A stretch of DNA of 64,000 bases, taken from the NCBI RefSeq assembly GCF_021646685.1, contig NZ_JAKJHW010000002.1, positions 806,001 through 870,000 of the forward strand, given 5' to 3'. A program made the position numbers and the translations under genes. Shown piece after piece: positions 51,139 through 62,727 of the stretch. This stretch comes from Pseudalkalibacillus salsuginis (GTDB lineage Bacteria > Bacillota > Bacilli > Bacillales > Fictibacillaceae). Position 1 is the stretch's first letter. Every line of letters starts with the position of its first letter. The notes beneath the pieces were generated by a model. That model was given only the letters and a program-made list of their open reading frames with translations. It made no database searches and was not told the origin of the DNA.

Positions 51139-51320
51139 TGAAAAGCGCAAACGCCCTGGTCAGCCACGAAGGTCACTGGGAGTCCGACGAGGAGGCTCGA
51201 ACCAAACAAAGTTCGGTTCTGCGCGGGTCAACACTTCGATTTAAATCAATGTATCGACCGCTGCAGGAGGACTGAAGTGATCCAAGTGGTTGGGCGTTGG
51301 GCTGGATATGAGAAAAGCGC
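51139..51320 (+). repeat. dispersed structured intergenic repeat, copy D
   Basis: AAAAGCGCAAACGCCCTGG, GGTCAGCCACGAAGGTCACTG, GGAGTCCGACGAGGAGG, CTCGAACCAAACAAAGTTCG, GGTTCTGCGCGGG, AATGTATCGACC and GGAGGACTGAAGTGATCC. It starts 3 bases after the cotF-like stop codon, so it would be in that mRNA's 3' end. Confidence 0.9.
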
Positions 51321-51347
51321 AACAATCTTTTTATACTTTCAAATATG

Positions 51348-51377
51348 AAGCTGGCCCTTTATACGGCCAGCTTTTTT
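51348..51377 (+). terminator. terminator downstream of the cotF-like gene and repeat D
   Basis: AAGCTGGCC-ctttatac-GGCCAGCTT followed by TTTT. Strong on the plus strand. Confidence 0.88.
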
Positions 51378-51423
51378 CATTCTGTTTTGATATGCGGTTT
51401 CATGTCTAATCTCAACTTTTTAG

Positions 51424-51465
51424 TGTTTATTCCTAACTTTAGGTTGTTTATTCCTAACTTTGCTT
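51424..51465. repeat. two copies of GTTTATTCCTAACTTT
   Basis: Identical 16-bp units about 20 bp apart, beginning near 51424 and 51444, between the convergent cotF-like and glpD genes. Confidence 0.65.
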
Positions 51466-51499
51466 AGTCAATTTGCAAGTCGGTACCTTCTTAAAGCGG

Positions 51500-53179
51500 T
51501 TATATCGCCGTTTCCTCTTCTTTCAGATCAAGCGGGGTGATGGAATGGGTGAGGTGTTCTTGAAGCTCTGCCTCATACCTATGCTTTTCTTCCTCTGTCC
51601 ATTCAAGCTGGTCTGCCATCCATTCGATTACAGCTCTTTTCCATTTGTAGACCCATTCGATATCGAAGAAAAGCGCTCCGGTACGACGGATGAAAAAATC
51701 GATCGGCTTGCTTGCCATTTCTGCATCGATACTGTATTGGAGGATAGCATGGAGGTACTTGGGCATCGATACTTCCTCTTCAAGACTTGTATAGATATCA
51801 TATATATGATCGATGTTCGAACCGTAACGTTGGACTAATCTTTCAGCGAGGTTTTCATCAAGCCCGAGCCGGACACCTTGTTCAGTCTTCTCTTCTTTGA
51901 ATGCAAGAAAATTCTTAGACCCACCGACGTCTCCTCCAGAAATCGGCATGTGCTTTGTTCTGCAACCAGGGAATGTTCCGAATCCCTGTTCGTTCAATTG
52001 CTCTGTCACTAAATTGACGATGCTTTCTGCCATTTTACGATATCCCGTCAACTTTCCTCCAGCGATCGTAATCAGTCCCGATTCAGATATGAAAATTTCA
52101 TCTTTACGGGAAATCTCCGACGGATCTTTACCTTCCTCATGGATTAAGGGTCGCAGTCCGGCCCAGCTGGACTCGACGTCCTCAGCGGTTATCTTCAAGT
52201 CCGGGAATATGAAATCAATCGCATCCAATACATATTCACGATCCGCATGTGTCATCCTTGGTGTCTTCATATCGGATTCATAATTCGTATCCGTGGTACC
52301 TACATAGGTCTTACCGTTCCTCGGAATCGCAAAGACCATCCGCCCATCTGGTGTATCAAAGTAAATCGCCTGCTGTAAAGGGAACCGTTTCTGGCCGAAG
52401 ACGAGATGGATCCCTTTCGTCAAATGCAACGTTTTCCCCTGTTTCGATTTGTCACGGTCTCTCAGAGTGTCGACCCATGGACCGGCAGCATTGATGATCT
52501 TTTTCGCCCGAACCTTATACGTTCCATTACTTAATTGATCCTTCAGGACCACGCCCACTGCCCGACCGTCTTCGTATATGAATTCTTCCACTTTCACATA
52601 ATTGAGTGCATGAACGCCATGTTCAACACCTTTCTTGAGGACTTCAATTGTCAGTCTGGCGTCATCGGTACGATATTCTACATAGTAGCCGCCGCCTTTC
52701 AAACCTTCTTTTTTCAAAGTCGGTTCTTTCTCAAGTGTCTCGGCAGCGCTGAGCATCTTCCGTCTTTCGCCTCGTCTTACACCTGCTAAAAAGTCATAAA
52801 CCCACAAACCGAACGATGTACTGAAACGACCGAATGTCCCCCCTTTATAGATTGGCAAAAGCATCCATTCCGGGGTGGTGACATGAGGTCCATTTTCATA
52901 CACGATTGCACGCTCTTTACCGACTTCTGCAACCATCTTGATTTCAAACTGTTTCAAATAGCGAAGACCCCCATGAACCAGTTTCGTCGAACGGCTCGAT
53001 GTTCCAGCTGCAAAATCCTGCATGTCGACAAGGGCGATATTCATCCCTCTGGCAGCTGCATCAAGCGCAATGCCAGCCCCGGTAATTCCGCCTCCGATCA
53101 CGAATACATCATATTCTTCACTTTCCATGGTTTGCAGTTTCTCTATACGGTCTCTGCTTGTAAAAGATGGTTTCATCAT
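51500..53179 (-). CDS. glpD: glycerol-3-phosphate dehydrogenase (aerobic)
   Basis: 559 residues. FAD-binding [39 protein letters not shown] and [20 protein letters not shown] are GlpD signatures; the C-terminal helical domain is complete. It oxidises glycerol-3-phosphate to DHAP and passes electrons to quinone. ATG 53179 lies 5 nt after AAGGAG; another ATG follows directly. It is separated from glpK by the GlpP-type leader hairpin. Confidence 0.96.
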   Translation of the reverse strand: MMKPSFTSRDRIEKLQTMESEEYDVFVIGGGITGAGIALDAAARGMNIALVDMQDFAAGTSSRSTKLVHGGLRYLKQFEIKMVAEVGKERAIVYENGPHVTTPEWMLLPIYKGGTFGRFSTSFGLWVYDFLAGVRRGERRKMLSAAETLEKEPTLKKEGLKGGGYYVEYRTDDARLTIEVLKKGVEHGVHALNYVKVEEFIYEDGRAVGVVLKDQLSNGTYKVRAKKIINAAGPWVDTLRDRDKSKQGKTLHLTKGIHLVFGQKRFPLQQAIYFDTPDGRMVFAIPRNGKTYVGTTDTNYESDMKTPRMTHADREYVLDAIDFIFPDLKITAEDVESSWAGLRPLIHEEGKDPSEISRKDEIFISESGLITIAGGKLTGYRKMAESIVNLVTEQLNEQGFGTFPGCRTKHMPISGGDVGGSKNFLAFKEEKTEQGVRLGLDENLAERLVQRYGSNIDHIYDIYTSLEEEVSMPKYLHAILQYSIDAEMASKPIDFFIRRTGALFFDIEWVYKWKRAVIEWMADQLEWTEEEKHRYEAELQEHLTHSITPLDLKEEETAI

Positions 53180-53248
53180 TTGCACTCCTTTTTTATAGAA
53201 CCCTTACAAAGTTTCTTCCACAATACGTTTATCGATTTTTGGTTTTAA

Positions 53249-53335
53249 AAAACAAAAAGAGACCACAACTTCCCTATAAAATCATATGACCTTATCGGGT
53301 GTTGTGGTCTCTCCGTTTCTCCGACCAGCAATATT
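53249..53335 (-). promoter_or_regulatory. glpD leader: GlpP antitermination element and terminator
   Basis: GAGACCACAAC...GTTGTGGTCTC, an 11-bp perfect stem followed by TTTTTG on the minus strand, lies between glpK and glpD. Just 5' of it in the RNA is GGAGAAACGGAGAG, resembling GGAGACGAGGAGAT before the glpF leader hairpin. In B. subtilis GlpP with glycerol-3-phosphate prevents termination at such sites; it also acts as the glpK terminator. Confidence 0.82.
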
Positions 53336-53361
53336 AACTTACTTTTATCGTAGCATACTTT

Positions 53362-55711
<2,350 letters not shown>

Positions 55712-55814
55712 GATGCTTCCTCCTATTGATAGATTGGAAACCTTTACAAAAAATAAGTAGTTGTAGGGATCATCTGCGCAGAATGATCTTCATATGTTTC
55801 GCCATGCCTGATGA

Positions 55815-55890
55815 AAATAGAAAAGTCCACACATATCCACTCATTTATAAAAATGAGTGGACAGGTGTGGATCTCCTCGTCTCCGTCACA
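55815..55890 (-). promoter_or_regulatory. glpF leader: GlpP antitermination element and terminator
   Basis: CCACAC...TCCACTCATTT-ttat-AAATGAGTGGA...GTGTGG, a long two-part stem, then ACTTTTCTATTTT, on the minus strand 100 bp before glpF. The 5' flank GGAGACGAGGAGATCC resembles the flank of the glpD hairpin. Confidence 0.82.
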
Positions 55891-55910
55891 TGGCTATTAA
55901 CTTGTACACT

Positions 55911-55939
55911 ACGTTACACGATGAGGAAAGCGCTGTCAA
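55911..55939 (-). promoter_or_regulatory. glpF promoter with overlapping cre-like site
   Basis: TTGACA (55934-55939), 17-nt spacer, TAACGT (55911-55916). The minus-strand TGACAGCGCTTTCC at 55925-55938 matches the cre consensus at 12 of 14 positions and overlaps the -35, as expected for CcpA repression. Confidence 0.55.
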
Positions 55940-55951
55940 TATCTGTTTTCA

Positions 55952-56512
55952 TTACATTCCTATTACAAAATGTTTCCAGAGACTCGCCCTTGATGTGGTG
56001 GCAGCTGTCGCACCGGCTGATAGGGCATTTTCGACATCTTCGACCGTACGGACCAGTCCGCCGGCAAAAATAGGGATCCCTGTTTTTTCATGTACTTCCG
56101 TTATGATTTCCGGCATAATGCCTGGCAGGACCTCAATATAATCAGGCTGCGTTTTTTCAAGTAACGCATAGCTTTTCTTCAAGGCGCTTGAATCGAGTAG
56201 AAACAGCCTTTGTATGGCAAGAACCCCTTTTTTCTTAGCGGTCATGATCACGCTTGCCCTGGTCGAAATGACCCCGTCGACTTTTATATCCTGGGCTAGG
56301 AATGCTGCTGCATGCTCGTCATTTTTCAATCCCTGGATCAGGTCGACATGAACCAGGAGCTTCTTGCCATGACGTTTTGCGGTTTGTGTAATGCTCCGGA
56401 GTTGGCTGATATGGCTGTCGAGCAGGACAAGATATTCATAATTGCTGTCGAGTAATTTCTCGAAATCTTTCATATTCCGGATTGCGGGCAATATTTTCTG
56501 TTCTATCCCCAA
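55952..56512 (-). CDS. glpP: glycerol uptake operon antiterminator
   Basis: About 186 residues. QKILPAIRNMKDFEKLL, KKLLVHVDLIQGLKNDE, GVISTRASVIMTAKKKG, QRLFLLDSSALKKS, QPDYIEVLPGIMPEII and IPIFAGGLVRTVEDVENAL match GlpP. It binds G3P and leader RNA to allow read-through into glpFK and glpD. A TTG at 56512 (AAGGAAGTGG upstream, LGIEQKILPA) gives the B. subtilis-like length; the ATG at 56533 has no ribosome binding site and overlaps a palindrome. Confidence 0.93.
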   Translation of the reverse strand: MGIEQKILPAIRNMKDFEKLLDSNYEYLVLLDSHISQLRSITQTAKRHGKKLLVHVDLIQGLKNDEHAAAFLAQDIKVDGVISTRASVIMTAKKKGVLAIQRLFLLDSSALKKSYALLEKTQPDYIEVLPGIMPEIITEVHEKTGIPIFAGGLVRTVEDVENALSAGATAATTSRASLWKHFVIGM

Positions 56513-56534
56513 ATGGACCACTTCCTTTACCATC

Positions 56535-56573
56535 GACTTCGTGAAGTCATTTAAGTGATAGAATCATTCTATC
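56535..56573. promoter_or_regulatory. two adjacent palindromes upstream of glpP
   Basis: GACTTCGTGAAGTC at 56535-56548 (6-2-6) and GATAGAATCATTCTATC at 56557-56573 (perfect 8-1-8), immediately before the glpP start region. They may be operators or RNA hairpins; no regulator is identified. Confidence 0.5.
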
Positions 56574-56597
56574 CCTATATATCATCATTATCAATAA

Positions 56598-56690
56598 AAA
56601 AGCGGAAGGCACCCGGTCAGCAACGAAGGTCTCGCCTGGCTCGCTTTTCCCGCAGGAGTGTAGCGAATTTCGCTTAAATAAAACCAAGCT
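56598..56690 (+). repeat. partial/diverged copy E of the dispersed repeat
   Basis: AAAAGCGGAAGGCACCCGG, TCAGCAACGAAGGTC match the 5' 35 bases of copies B and D; the rest (CGCAGGAGTGTAGCGAATTTCGC) differs. Possibly a related subfamily. Confidence 0.55.
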
Positions 56691-56771
56691 TCGTTACACT
56701 TATTCTTCAAGTGTGAATAATCATTGGCGCAAAAAAAGACATGTATGACAGCCTTAGTGTATTTTACGTCC

Positions 56772-58244
56772 CTAGTGTTTATGGGACATTTTTTCCTGTA
56801 GTGCATCTGATAATTGTGAAGCTGGAACCTGGATCATTTCTGTACTGATCGGAGCTTCAATCGCTGACGTTTGTTCAGGAGCTTTATCTGGAAGAGTGAC
56901 TTTAAGGATATCGAGTCCTCTTGTCGGATCGTATGCATAAACAAAGTTCGACTGCCCCCCGGTCATGACTCCATTCATATCGCGGGCAGGGACCCAATCC
57001 GCTCCCCAAACTTCTTGCATTCCGGTGAACCAGTAGCCGACCTGTTTGATATCAGCCGGGTTCCTTACATCCAGGATCCTGACACCTTGCTGGTAAAAAC
57101 CGATTGAAACGAATCCTTCCTCATGATAGGACGAGTAATGTGCCGAACAGATGAATCCAGCCTGTGTATCGATATTTGTATCCAGGATTTTCGAATTCCA
57201 GGAATCCAAAGGCTCGATCGTTCCTGTTCCCGGTTCAATGGCAGACTTATCCTGCCCTGGCGTTTTTTTGAGATGCTGGACATGCCACGTCTGGAATGAT
57301 CCTTCATCTTCACACGTTCCCGGATGGAGATAGTCCTCTTCCGTCACCATCAACACTTCTCCAGGACGGATTTGGTCTCCGGTCCTTTCTGTACTTTCAT
57401 CCGTTTCCATATCCCCTTTGCCGCGATTTTTGAATTGGTCTCCATCCGGCCGGAGTGTATTATGGTGGATGAAAGAATTCCACTCTGTCCCGTGCAATCC
57501 TTGTTCATCAGTTGAATTAAGCACGACTGGGTTCAACGGGTCTGATATGTCATATGCCACCGTTCCTTGCAATCCTGTAAGCCATGCTATTCCCGCTGAA
57601 TCAATATCCCAATCGTGTCCGGTCGTACCGACTGAACTCGCATGTACTTTCTCTTCAAATGGTTTTGTAAGGTCTTTTAAATTGATGATGGAAAAGGCGG
57701 GGTTCCCTTCATCATCCACACTTCCTGACGTATAGGCATACTCACATGCTTCCGATAAGCAAGTCACCGTATGGGTCCGGGTCGTTGTCTTGATCCGTGA
57801 TGCGATAAAGGGATTTTCAGGGTCTGACACATTAACTACTGCAATTTCTTTCCCAGTCGAAATGCTTTTATCCTCAAAAGTCGGGGTGACGCCGACAGGA
57901 TCGTATCCGATCAGCATGAATTTGCTCCCATCAGGACGTTCCCCAAAAGCACCATCTTCATTTTCAAAATGAGCCTGAGCCGTTTTTCCAGTCAGCTTCG
58001 GATTGGCAGGATCCGAGATATCATAAACCGAAATCCCTGATAGTGTATTTGCATACATATAAGGTTCATCCTTCGAAAAAGAAGCCGAAATGATCGTCGC
58101 TTCAGGAATATTAGCGACCAATTGGACATTGTCACTCGATAACACCGGTACATCCGTTTCCCCCAACAATTGCATATCCGCGGCAGCGGCACTTTGCCCG
58201 TACATCCATAACATCATGACCAACGCGATGGCGATCCTTTTCAT
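56772..58244 (-). CDS. secreted LVIVD-repeat (beta-propeller) protein
   Basis: 490 residues. Signal peptide: MKRIAIALVMMLWMYGQSAAAA, cleavage likely after AAA or AAAA. Several LVIVD-type blades contain (V/I)YDISDPxNP (YDISDPANPKL, VNVSDPENPFI, YDISDPLNPVV, LDVRNPADIKQ). Family proteins are extracellular beta-propellers of unknown role. Start ATG 58244 with GGGAGG 7 nt upstream; a longer reading adds only a hydrophilic leader. It is divergent from the M36 protease gene, with a roughly 300-bp gap that shows nothing else. Confidence 0.82.
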   Translation of the reverse strand: MKRIAIALVMMLWMYGQSAAAADMQLLGETDVPVLSSDNVQLVANIPEATIISASFSKDEPYMYANTLSGISVYDISDPANPKLTGKTAQAHFENEDGAFGERPDGSKFMLIGYDPVGVTPTFEDKSISTGKEIAVVNVSDPENPFIASRIKTTTRTHTVTCLSEACEYAYTSGSVDDEGNPAFSIINLKDLTKPFEEKVHASSVGTTGHDWDIDSAGIAWLTGLQGTVAYDISDPLNPVVLNSTDEQGLHGTEWNSFIHHNTLRPDGDQFKNRGKGDMETDESTERTGDQIRPGEVLMVTEEDYLHPGTCEDEGSFQTWHVQHLKKTPGQDKSAIEPGTGTIEPLDSWNSKILDTNIDTQAGFICSAHYSSYHEEGFVSIGFYQQGVRILDVRNPADIKQVGYWFTGMQEVWGADWVPARDMNGVMTGGQSNFVYAYDPTRGLDILKVTLPDKAPEQTSAIEAPISTEMIQVPASQLSDALQEKMSHKH

Positions 58245-58542
58245 TTTTTCATCCTCCCTGTTTTCTGTCCTTTCCTCCATTCCATGAAAACACCATCATT
58301 CCTACAGACTAAAGTATAAAATCGGAGTACTACCAGTAGTCTATTTTGATGTCGTATTTGGTTGTAGGCCAGATGAAAACAAGGCGGTTATTCAGGAACC
58401 ATATATCTTTAGTTGTATACAAGAATAGTCCTTACAAATAAACTGAATAGGCTGTTGTCAGTATTTGCAGTGATATGTAGAGGAAACTGCAATTTCCTGA
58501 AGAAAAATGCAACCAAATACAATTTCCAGGGGAGGTTTCATT

Positions 58543-61500
58543 TTGAAAAAGCGAAGTATACTGACTGCGTTAACTCTTACATTGCTCGCAGGACAAGTCC
58601 TTGTGACGAGCGGTGGAAATGCAGCACAATCCATCGGTTCGAACAGTGATGATGGAGAACATGTACATGAACATTCTGCAGTGGTCGATGTCCGGGATGT
58701 CACAGAACGGGTTCTGCCGACAGATGTCCAGCTCGATGCTGCTGATACCCTCATCGAAAATGCTGGTGCAGGAACGAAGATTGATTGGAACAGCCTCTTC
58801 GGCACTCCATCTGCCATCATGAAAGAAAAGGGCTATCTGACGGAGGGTTCCAGTGACGATGCCGAAACCATAGCACGTAACTGGCTGAAAGAAAATGCGG
58901 GGCTCTTCGGGCTTTCCGTTCAAGAGATCGATTCTTTGAAAGTGAGCCGTGACTACTCGATGAAAGGAACAGGTCTTCACCCCGTGACATTCCAACAGAC
59001 CTTTGATGGGATCGAATCGGTTTATGGCGGACGGATCATCGTTGCTGTCAATAAAGATGGAAAAATCCTATCTGTGACCGGTAATGCGAGCCGATCCAAA
59101 TCTTTAGCCAGTGACTTCGAACTCTCTTCTGCAGATGCGTTGAATAAAGCGGTAGAAATCCAAGCAGGGGATCTTGACTATACCCCGGAATCCGTTGGGA
59201 CTGAACATGGTTGGGATGTTTTCAGCGGCGGGGATGTGCTTCCTGCCGAACAACGCGTGAAAAAGGCCACCTTCATAACGAAAGACGGTGTCCGACCAGC
59301 CTATCGCGTTCTTTTCATTGAAGAATTGAACGAAGGCTATGAGCTTGTCATTGACGCCGAAACTGGCAAAGAGTTATATAAACGCTCACTTGTCGATTAT
59401 TTATTCGAGCCAGAAGGGTTGATTTTTGAAAATTATCCTGGTGCCCCTAAAGGTGGTACTCAAACACCTAAGTCGTTCAAAGGTGACCCTGATGCTTCTC
59501 CACAAGGATGGCTTTTACCAGGCACCGATTTAGGTGTGACGACTTTCGGGAATAACGCAAATTCTTTTGCGAACTGGAGCAACTTCCTTGTCCCAGCTGA
59601 TCAAGCTGTAAGACCTGTTGCACCTACTGGGGAATTCAGTTATCTATTTAAAAATTCTTGGCAGGAAACCGAAGGCCAGACGGTCCCGCCATCTTATGCT
59701 GACGACATCAACAGTGCATCGACCAACTTGTTTTATCATCATAATCTGTTCCATGATTACTATTACAACTTAGGCTGGGTAGAAGAAGCAGGTAACTTGC
59801 AGCTGTCGAACTTTGGGAAAGGCGGACTTGACGGAGATGCAATCCTTGGTCTGGTCCAGGCTGGCGCAGTATCTGGCGGTTCACCGACTTACACTGGACG
59901 TGATAATGCTTACATGCTGACGTTGCCTGATGGCATCCCTGCATGGAGCGGAATGTTCTTATGGGAACCGATCCCGGGGGCATTTGAAGGCGAATATGCA
60001 GACGGGGACTTTGATGCAGGAATCATTTATCACGAATACTCCCACGCCTTATCGAACCGGCTTGTGGCTGGTGGCGAAGCGCTTGGCAGCCATCAATCCG
60101 GCTCTATGGGTGAAGGTTGGGGCGATTGGTACGCCATGCACTACCTCGCCAAAAACGGCTTGCAGGAAAAACCTGTCGTCGGTGCATATGTAACCGGCAA
60201 TGATGAACGCGGTATACGCAGCTATTCACTTGATGATGCACCATACAACTACGGGGATATCGGCTATGACATTGTAGGTCCTGAGGTCCACTCTGATGGA
60301 GACATCTGGGCGGCGATCCTATGGCATATGAGAGAAGAATTGATTGAACGTTACGGAAAAGAAAAGGGTGAATCCGTTGCGGAACAACTTGTCATTGATG
60401 CAATGCCGATTTCAGTACCAGATCCATCGATGACGGATATGAGGACAGCGATCATTGCTGCAGACTTCGAGCGATATGGCGGTGAGCATTATGATGCCTT
60501 ATGGACTTCTTTCGCGCAACGCGGATTAGGAGCTGACGCCAAATCGAACAGTGGTGATGACACGGACCCTGTTCCAGCCTTCAATCATCCAGATGGTGAG
60601 CGAAACGGTCAACTTGTCGGGAAAGTAATCAATGAGTCAACGAATCAGCCAATCTCGGATGCTCGCATCACGATCGGAGAATTCGAGGCACGTACGACCC
60701 CTGTTTCAGTTACGGGTGAAAAGGGAAGTTTTGCAACCTATATGACGGAAGGAACCTATGACATCACGATCCAGGCAAAAGGATTCGGTTCCCGAACGAT
60801 CCGTGATGTTGAAATCAAGCCAGGTGAGAAGAACCGTTTAGCGTTCAATTTATCCCCGAACGTTGCTTCCTCCTTTAACGGTGCAGCAATCAAGAGTGTT
60901 TCTGGGGAATCTGACAGTAATCCTGTCAAACTCGCAATTGACGATACTGAAGCAAGTGTCTATGCATCTGACACACAAGAAAATGGTTTCAAAGGATCAG
61001 AATTCGTGGTCGATTTAGCGGGGGATAAAGCAGTAGACGTGTCCCATATCCAGGTCAGCGCAGCGAAGGATGTATCAGCAAACCGTTTTGCGACTCTCAA
61101 AAACTTCAGCGTCCAAGCTTCTGTTGACGGTGAAAACTGGACAACTCTCGTCCGGGATGAATTTGACGCTCAAAAACCGAGACCGACGATAGCAGATTTA
61201 CATTATCGAGGATTCGATCTGGAAGAACCTGTCCAGGCGAAATACCTCAAGTTTGTGGCTCATAGTGCTCAGGATATTTCCAAAGGCTATGTCCAGGTCG
61301 CAGAGCTTCAAGCATTTTCAGAAGGTAAAGCAAGAATCGAGCCAATTGTCGAGGAACCGACGGAGCCATTTGTGGCTGAAGGATCAGTCCAGGCTGGCAA
61401 TGCCGGAACAGGTATCGGAAGCCTTGCAGGTGTTCCTGCGACACTGGCTGTTACGGAAAATGAGTTTGTGACAACACAAAATCCTGAACCTGCATCCCAG

Positions 61501-61758
61501 GGATCAGATGGTTATGTAATCACACTTCCCGAGGAATATAGTGATGGCATCCATAACTTTATGTTGGAAGGATCAAGCGAAACCGATTATGACTACGATG
61601 TGTATTTCTATAATAAAAACTTCGAATTGATCGGCGGTGTCGCCACAGCAGGTGCCAATGAATCCGGGGTGGTTCCAGGAGGTACGAGGTACGTTTATGT
61701 CGGCCTCTACTCTGGTGTGGATGTTCCATTCACTTTTACGGCGAAAAGCCCGTATTGA
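58543..61758 (+). CDS. M36 (fungalysin) metalloprotease with C-terminal accessory domains
   Basis: 1071 residues. Signal peptide (LKKRSILTALTLTLLAGQVL). FTP/propeptide region about 50-300; M36 catalytic domain with HEYSH at residues 497-501 and Glu524 in GEGWGDWYAMHY (second zinc ligand), PEVHSDGDIWAAILW. Then a CarboxypepD_reg module (about 685-770, GKVINESTNQPISDARITI), an F5/8-type discoidin-like domain (about 790-930), and a C-terminal beta domain. TTG 58543 is chosen: GGGGAGG 7 nt upstream. An earlier ATG (58507) would put a hydrophilic stretch before the signal peptide. Confidence 0.9.
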   Translation: MKKRSILTALTLTLLAGQVLVTSGGNAAQSIGSNSDDGEHVHEHSAVVDVRDVTERVLPTDVQLDAADTLIENAGAGTKIDWNSLFGTPSAIMKEKGYLTEGSSDDAETIARNWLKENAGLFGLSVQEIDSLKVSRDYSMKGTGLHPVTFQQTFDGIESVYGGRIIVAVNKDGKILSVTGNASRSKSLASDFELSSADALNKAVEIQAGDLDYTPESVGTEHGWDVFSGGDVLPAEQRVKKATFITKDGVRPAYRVLFIEELNEGYELVIDAETGKELYKRSLVDYLFEPEGLIFENYPGAPKGGTQTPKSFKGDPDASPQGWLLPGTDLGVTTFGNNANSFANWSNFLVPADQAVRPVAPTGEFSYLFKNSWQETEGQTVPPSYADDINSASTNLFYHHNLFHDYYYNLGWVEEAGNLQLSNFGKGGLDGDAILGLVQAGAVSGGSPTYTGRDNAYMLTLPDGIPAWSGMFLWEPIPGAFEGEYADGDFDAGIIYHEYSHALSNRLVAGGEALGSHQSGSMGEGWGDWYAMHYLAKNGLQEKPVVGAYVTGNDERGIRSYSLDDAPYNYGDIGYDIVGPEVHSDGDIWAAILWHMREELIERYGKEKGESVAEQLVIDAMPISVPDPSMTDMRTAIIAADFERYGGEHYDALWTSFAQRGLGADAKSNSGDDTDPVPAFNHPDGERNGQLVGKVINESTNQPISDARITIGEFEARTTPVSVTGEKGSFATYMTEGTYDITIQAKGFGSRTIRDVEIKPGEKNRLAFNLSPNVASSFNGAAIKSVSGESDSNPVKLAIDDTEASVYASDTQENGFKGSEFVVDLAGDKAVDVSHIQVSAAKDVSANRFATLKNFSVQASVDGENWTTLVRDEFDAQKPRPTIADLHYRGFDLEEPVQAKYLKFVAHSAQDISKGYVQVAELQAFSEGKARIEPIVEEPTEPFVAEGSVQAGNAGTGIGSLAGVPATLAVTENEFVTTQNPEPASQGSDGYVITLPEEYSDGIHNFMLEGSSETDYDYDVYFYNKNFELIGGVATAGANESGVVPGGTRYVYVGLYSGVDVPFTFTAKSPY

Positions 61759-61766
61759 TAAAGATG

Positions 61767-61807
61767 AAAAGCGGCTACAGAAGGATTGGTCTTCTAGCCG
61801 CTTTTTC
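61767..61807 (+). terminator. terminator after the M36 protease gene
   Basis: AAAAGCGGCTA...TAGCCGCTTTTT, 10-bp stem with T-run, 8 bases after the stop codon. Confidence 0.88.
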
Positions 61808-61814
61808 GTTTTTT

Positions 61815-61935
61815 AAGATCATTTTGGAGTTGTTAAGATAATTATGTAGTTGTTGGGATAATTTTGTAGTTGTCGAGAAAAATTTCAAGTTGTAGCGTTA
61901 AGATCGATAGTTGTCAGGATAATTGTTTGCAAAAT
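61815..61935. repeat. about 20-bp degenerate direct repeats (GATAATTTTGTAGTTGT type)
   Basis: Six units of 19-21 bp, each ending AGTTGT, with starts AAGATC, TAAGATA, TGGGATA, CGAGAAA, AGCGTTA and CAGGATA. Same class as 7531-7625. Between the convergent M36 protease and histidine phosphatase genes. Confidence 0.8.
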
Positions 61936-62037
61936 CCCATTTTCAACTGAATCTAGAACATTTAGTCTACAGAGAACCTTAAATGTGTAATTATCTACCC
62001 CAATATCATGAAAATGGACTCGATCAGTCTTGATTTT

Positions 62038-62580
62038 TCATTTTTCCCAAAGCCGCTCCACCTCATGAGCATCATCCTCAAACGAAACAAGGAATACATC
62101 AGGGTTGCTGAGCTTTTTCCATTCTTCAAATCCATATGTATCATCGAAATATTTCAGCAGCAGAGTCATCAGGTTTCCATGTGTGACCAGAATGATATTT
62201 TGTTCTGTACGCTCCTTCAGATCAATAATCAACCTTTCCGCTCGTTCCATCGCTTCCTCGTTTGATTCTCCACCTTGTAATCTCATCTTCATGTAATCAA
62301 ATGAATGCCGTAATTTTTCGAGCCAGTCCTCATGATGCTCTGTACTCAAAATCCGCTCTGCCAGGCGGTCATCCGTCTCGATTTGGAGGCCCTTCCTTCT
62401 TGCCGTCGGTTCAATTGATTGCTGTGCTCTCGTAAAAGGGCTTGATATGATCCGATCGATCTGGATCGCTGTAAAGAAATCTGCTAATTCCTTTGCTTGA
62501 TTAAAACCTTCTTCAGTAAGCCGGGCTTCAGGCGGCTGCCCTTCAGCTTTGCAGTGTCTGACGATATAGAGCTTTTGCAT
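62038..62580 (-). CDS. histidine phosphatase superfamily protein
   Basis: 180 residues. KLYIVRHCKAEGQPPEARLT is the phosphohistidine RHG-type motif (RHC here); SSPFTRAQQSIEP and a late VTHGNLMTLLL (second catalytic His) complete the core. It resembles small cytoplasmic phosphoglycerate-mutase-like phosphatases. ATG 62580 is chosen (AAAGGGGAAAG upstream); the reading to 62700 adds 40 residues without a ribosome binding site. Substrate unknown. Confidence 0.88.
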   Translation of the reverse strand: MQKLYIVRHCKAEGQPPEARLTEEGFNQAKELADFFTAIQIDRIISSPFTRAQQSIEPTARRKGLQIETDDRLAERILSTEHHEDWLEKLRHSFDYMKMRLQGGESNEEAMERAERLIIDLKERTEQNIILVTHGNLMTLLLKYFDDTYGFEEWKKLSNPDVFLVSFEDDAHEVERLWEK

Positions 62581-62681
62581 AACAAACTTTCCCCTTTCCT
62601 TTCGTATTCGAGAATCTTCCGGGGATGGATCAATAAGATATAACTGAACACCACAATCCCCCAAAAATGACGACAATTCCA

Positions 62682-62714
62682 TAAAAAAGCTTCTCTTCAA
62701 TAAAAGAGAAGCCT
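62682..62714 (-). terminator. terminator after the response-regulator gene
   Basis: GCTTCTCTT-6 nt-AAGAGAAGC followed by TTTTTT on the minus strand. Confidence 0.88.
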
Positions 62715-62727
62715 CCGTTTCAGATGA

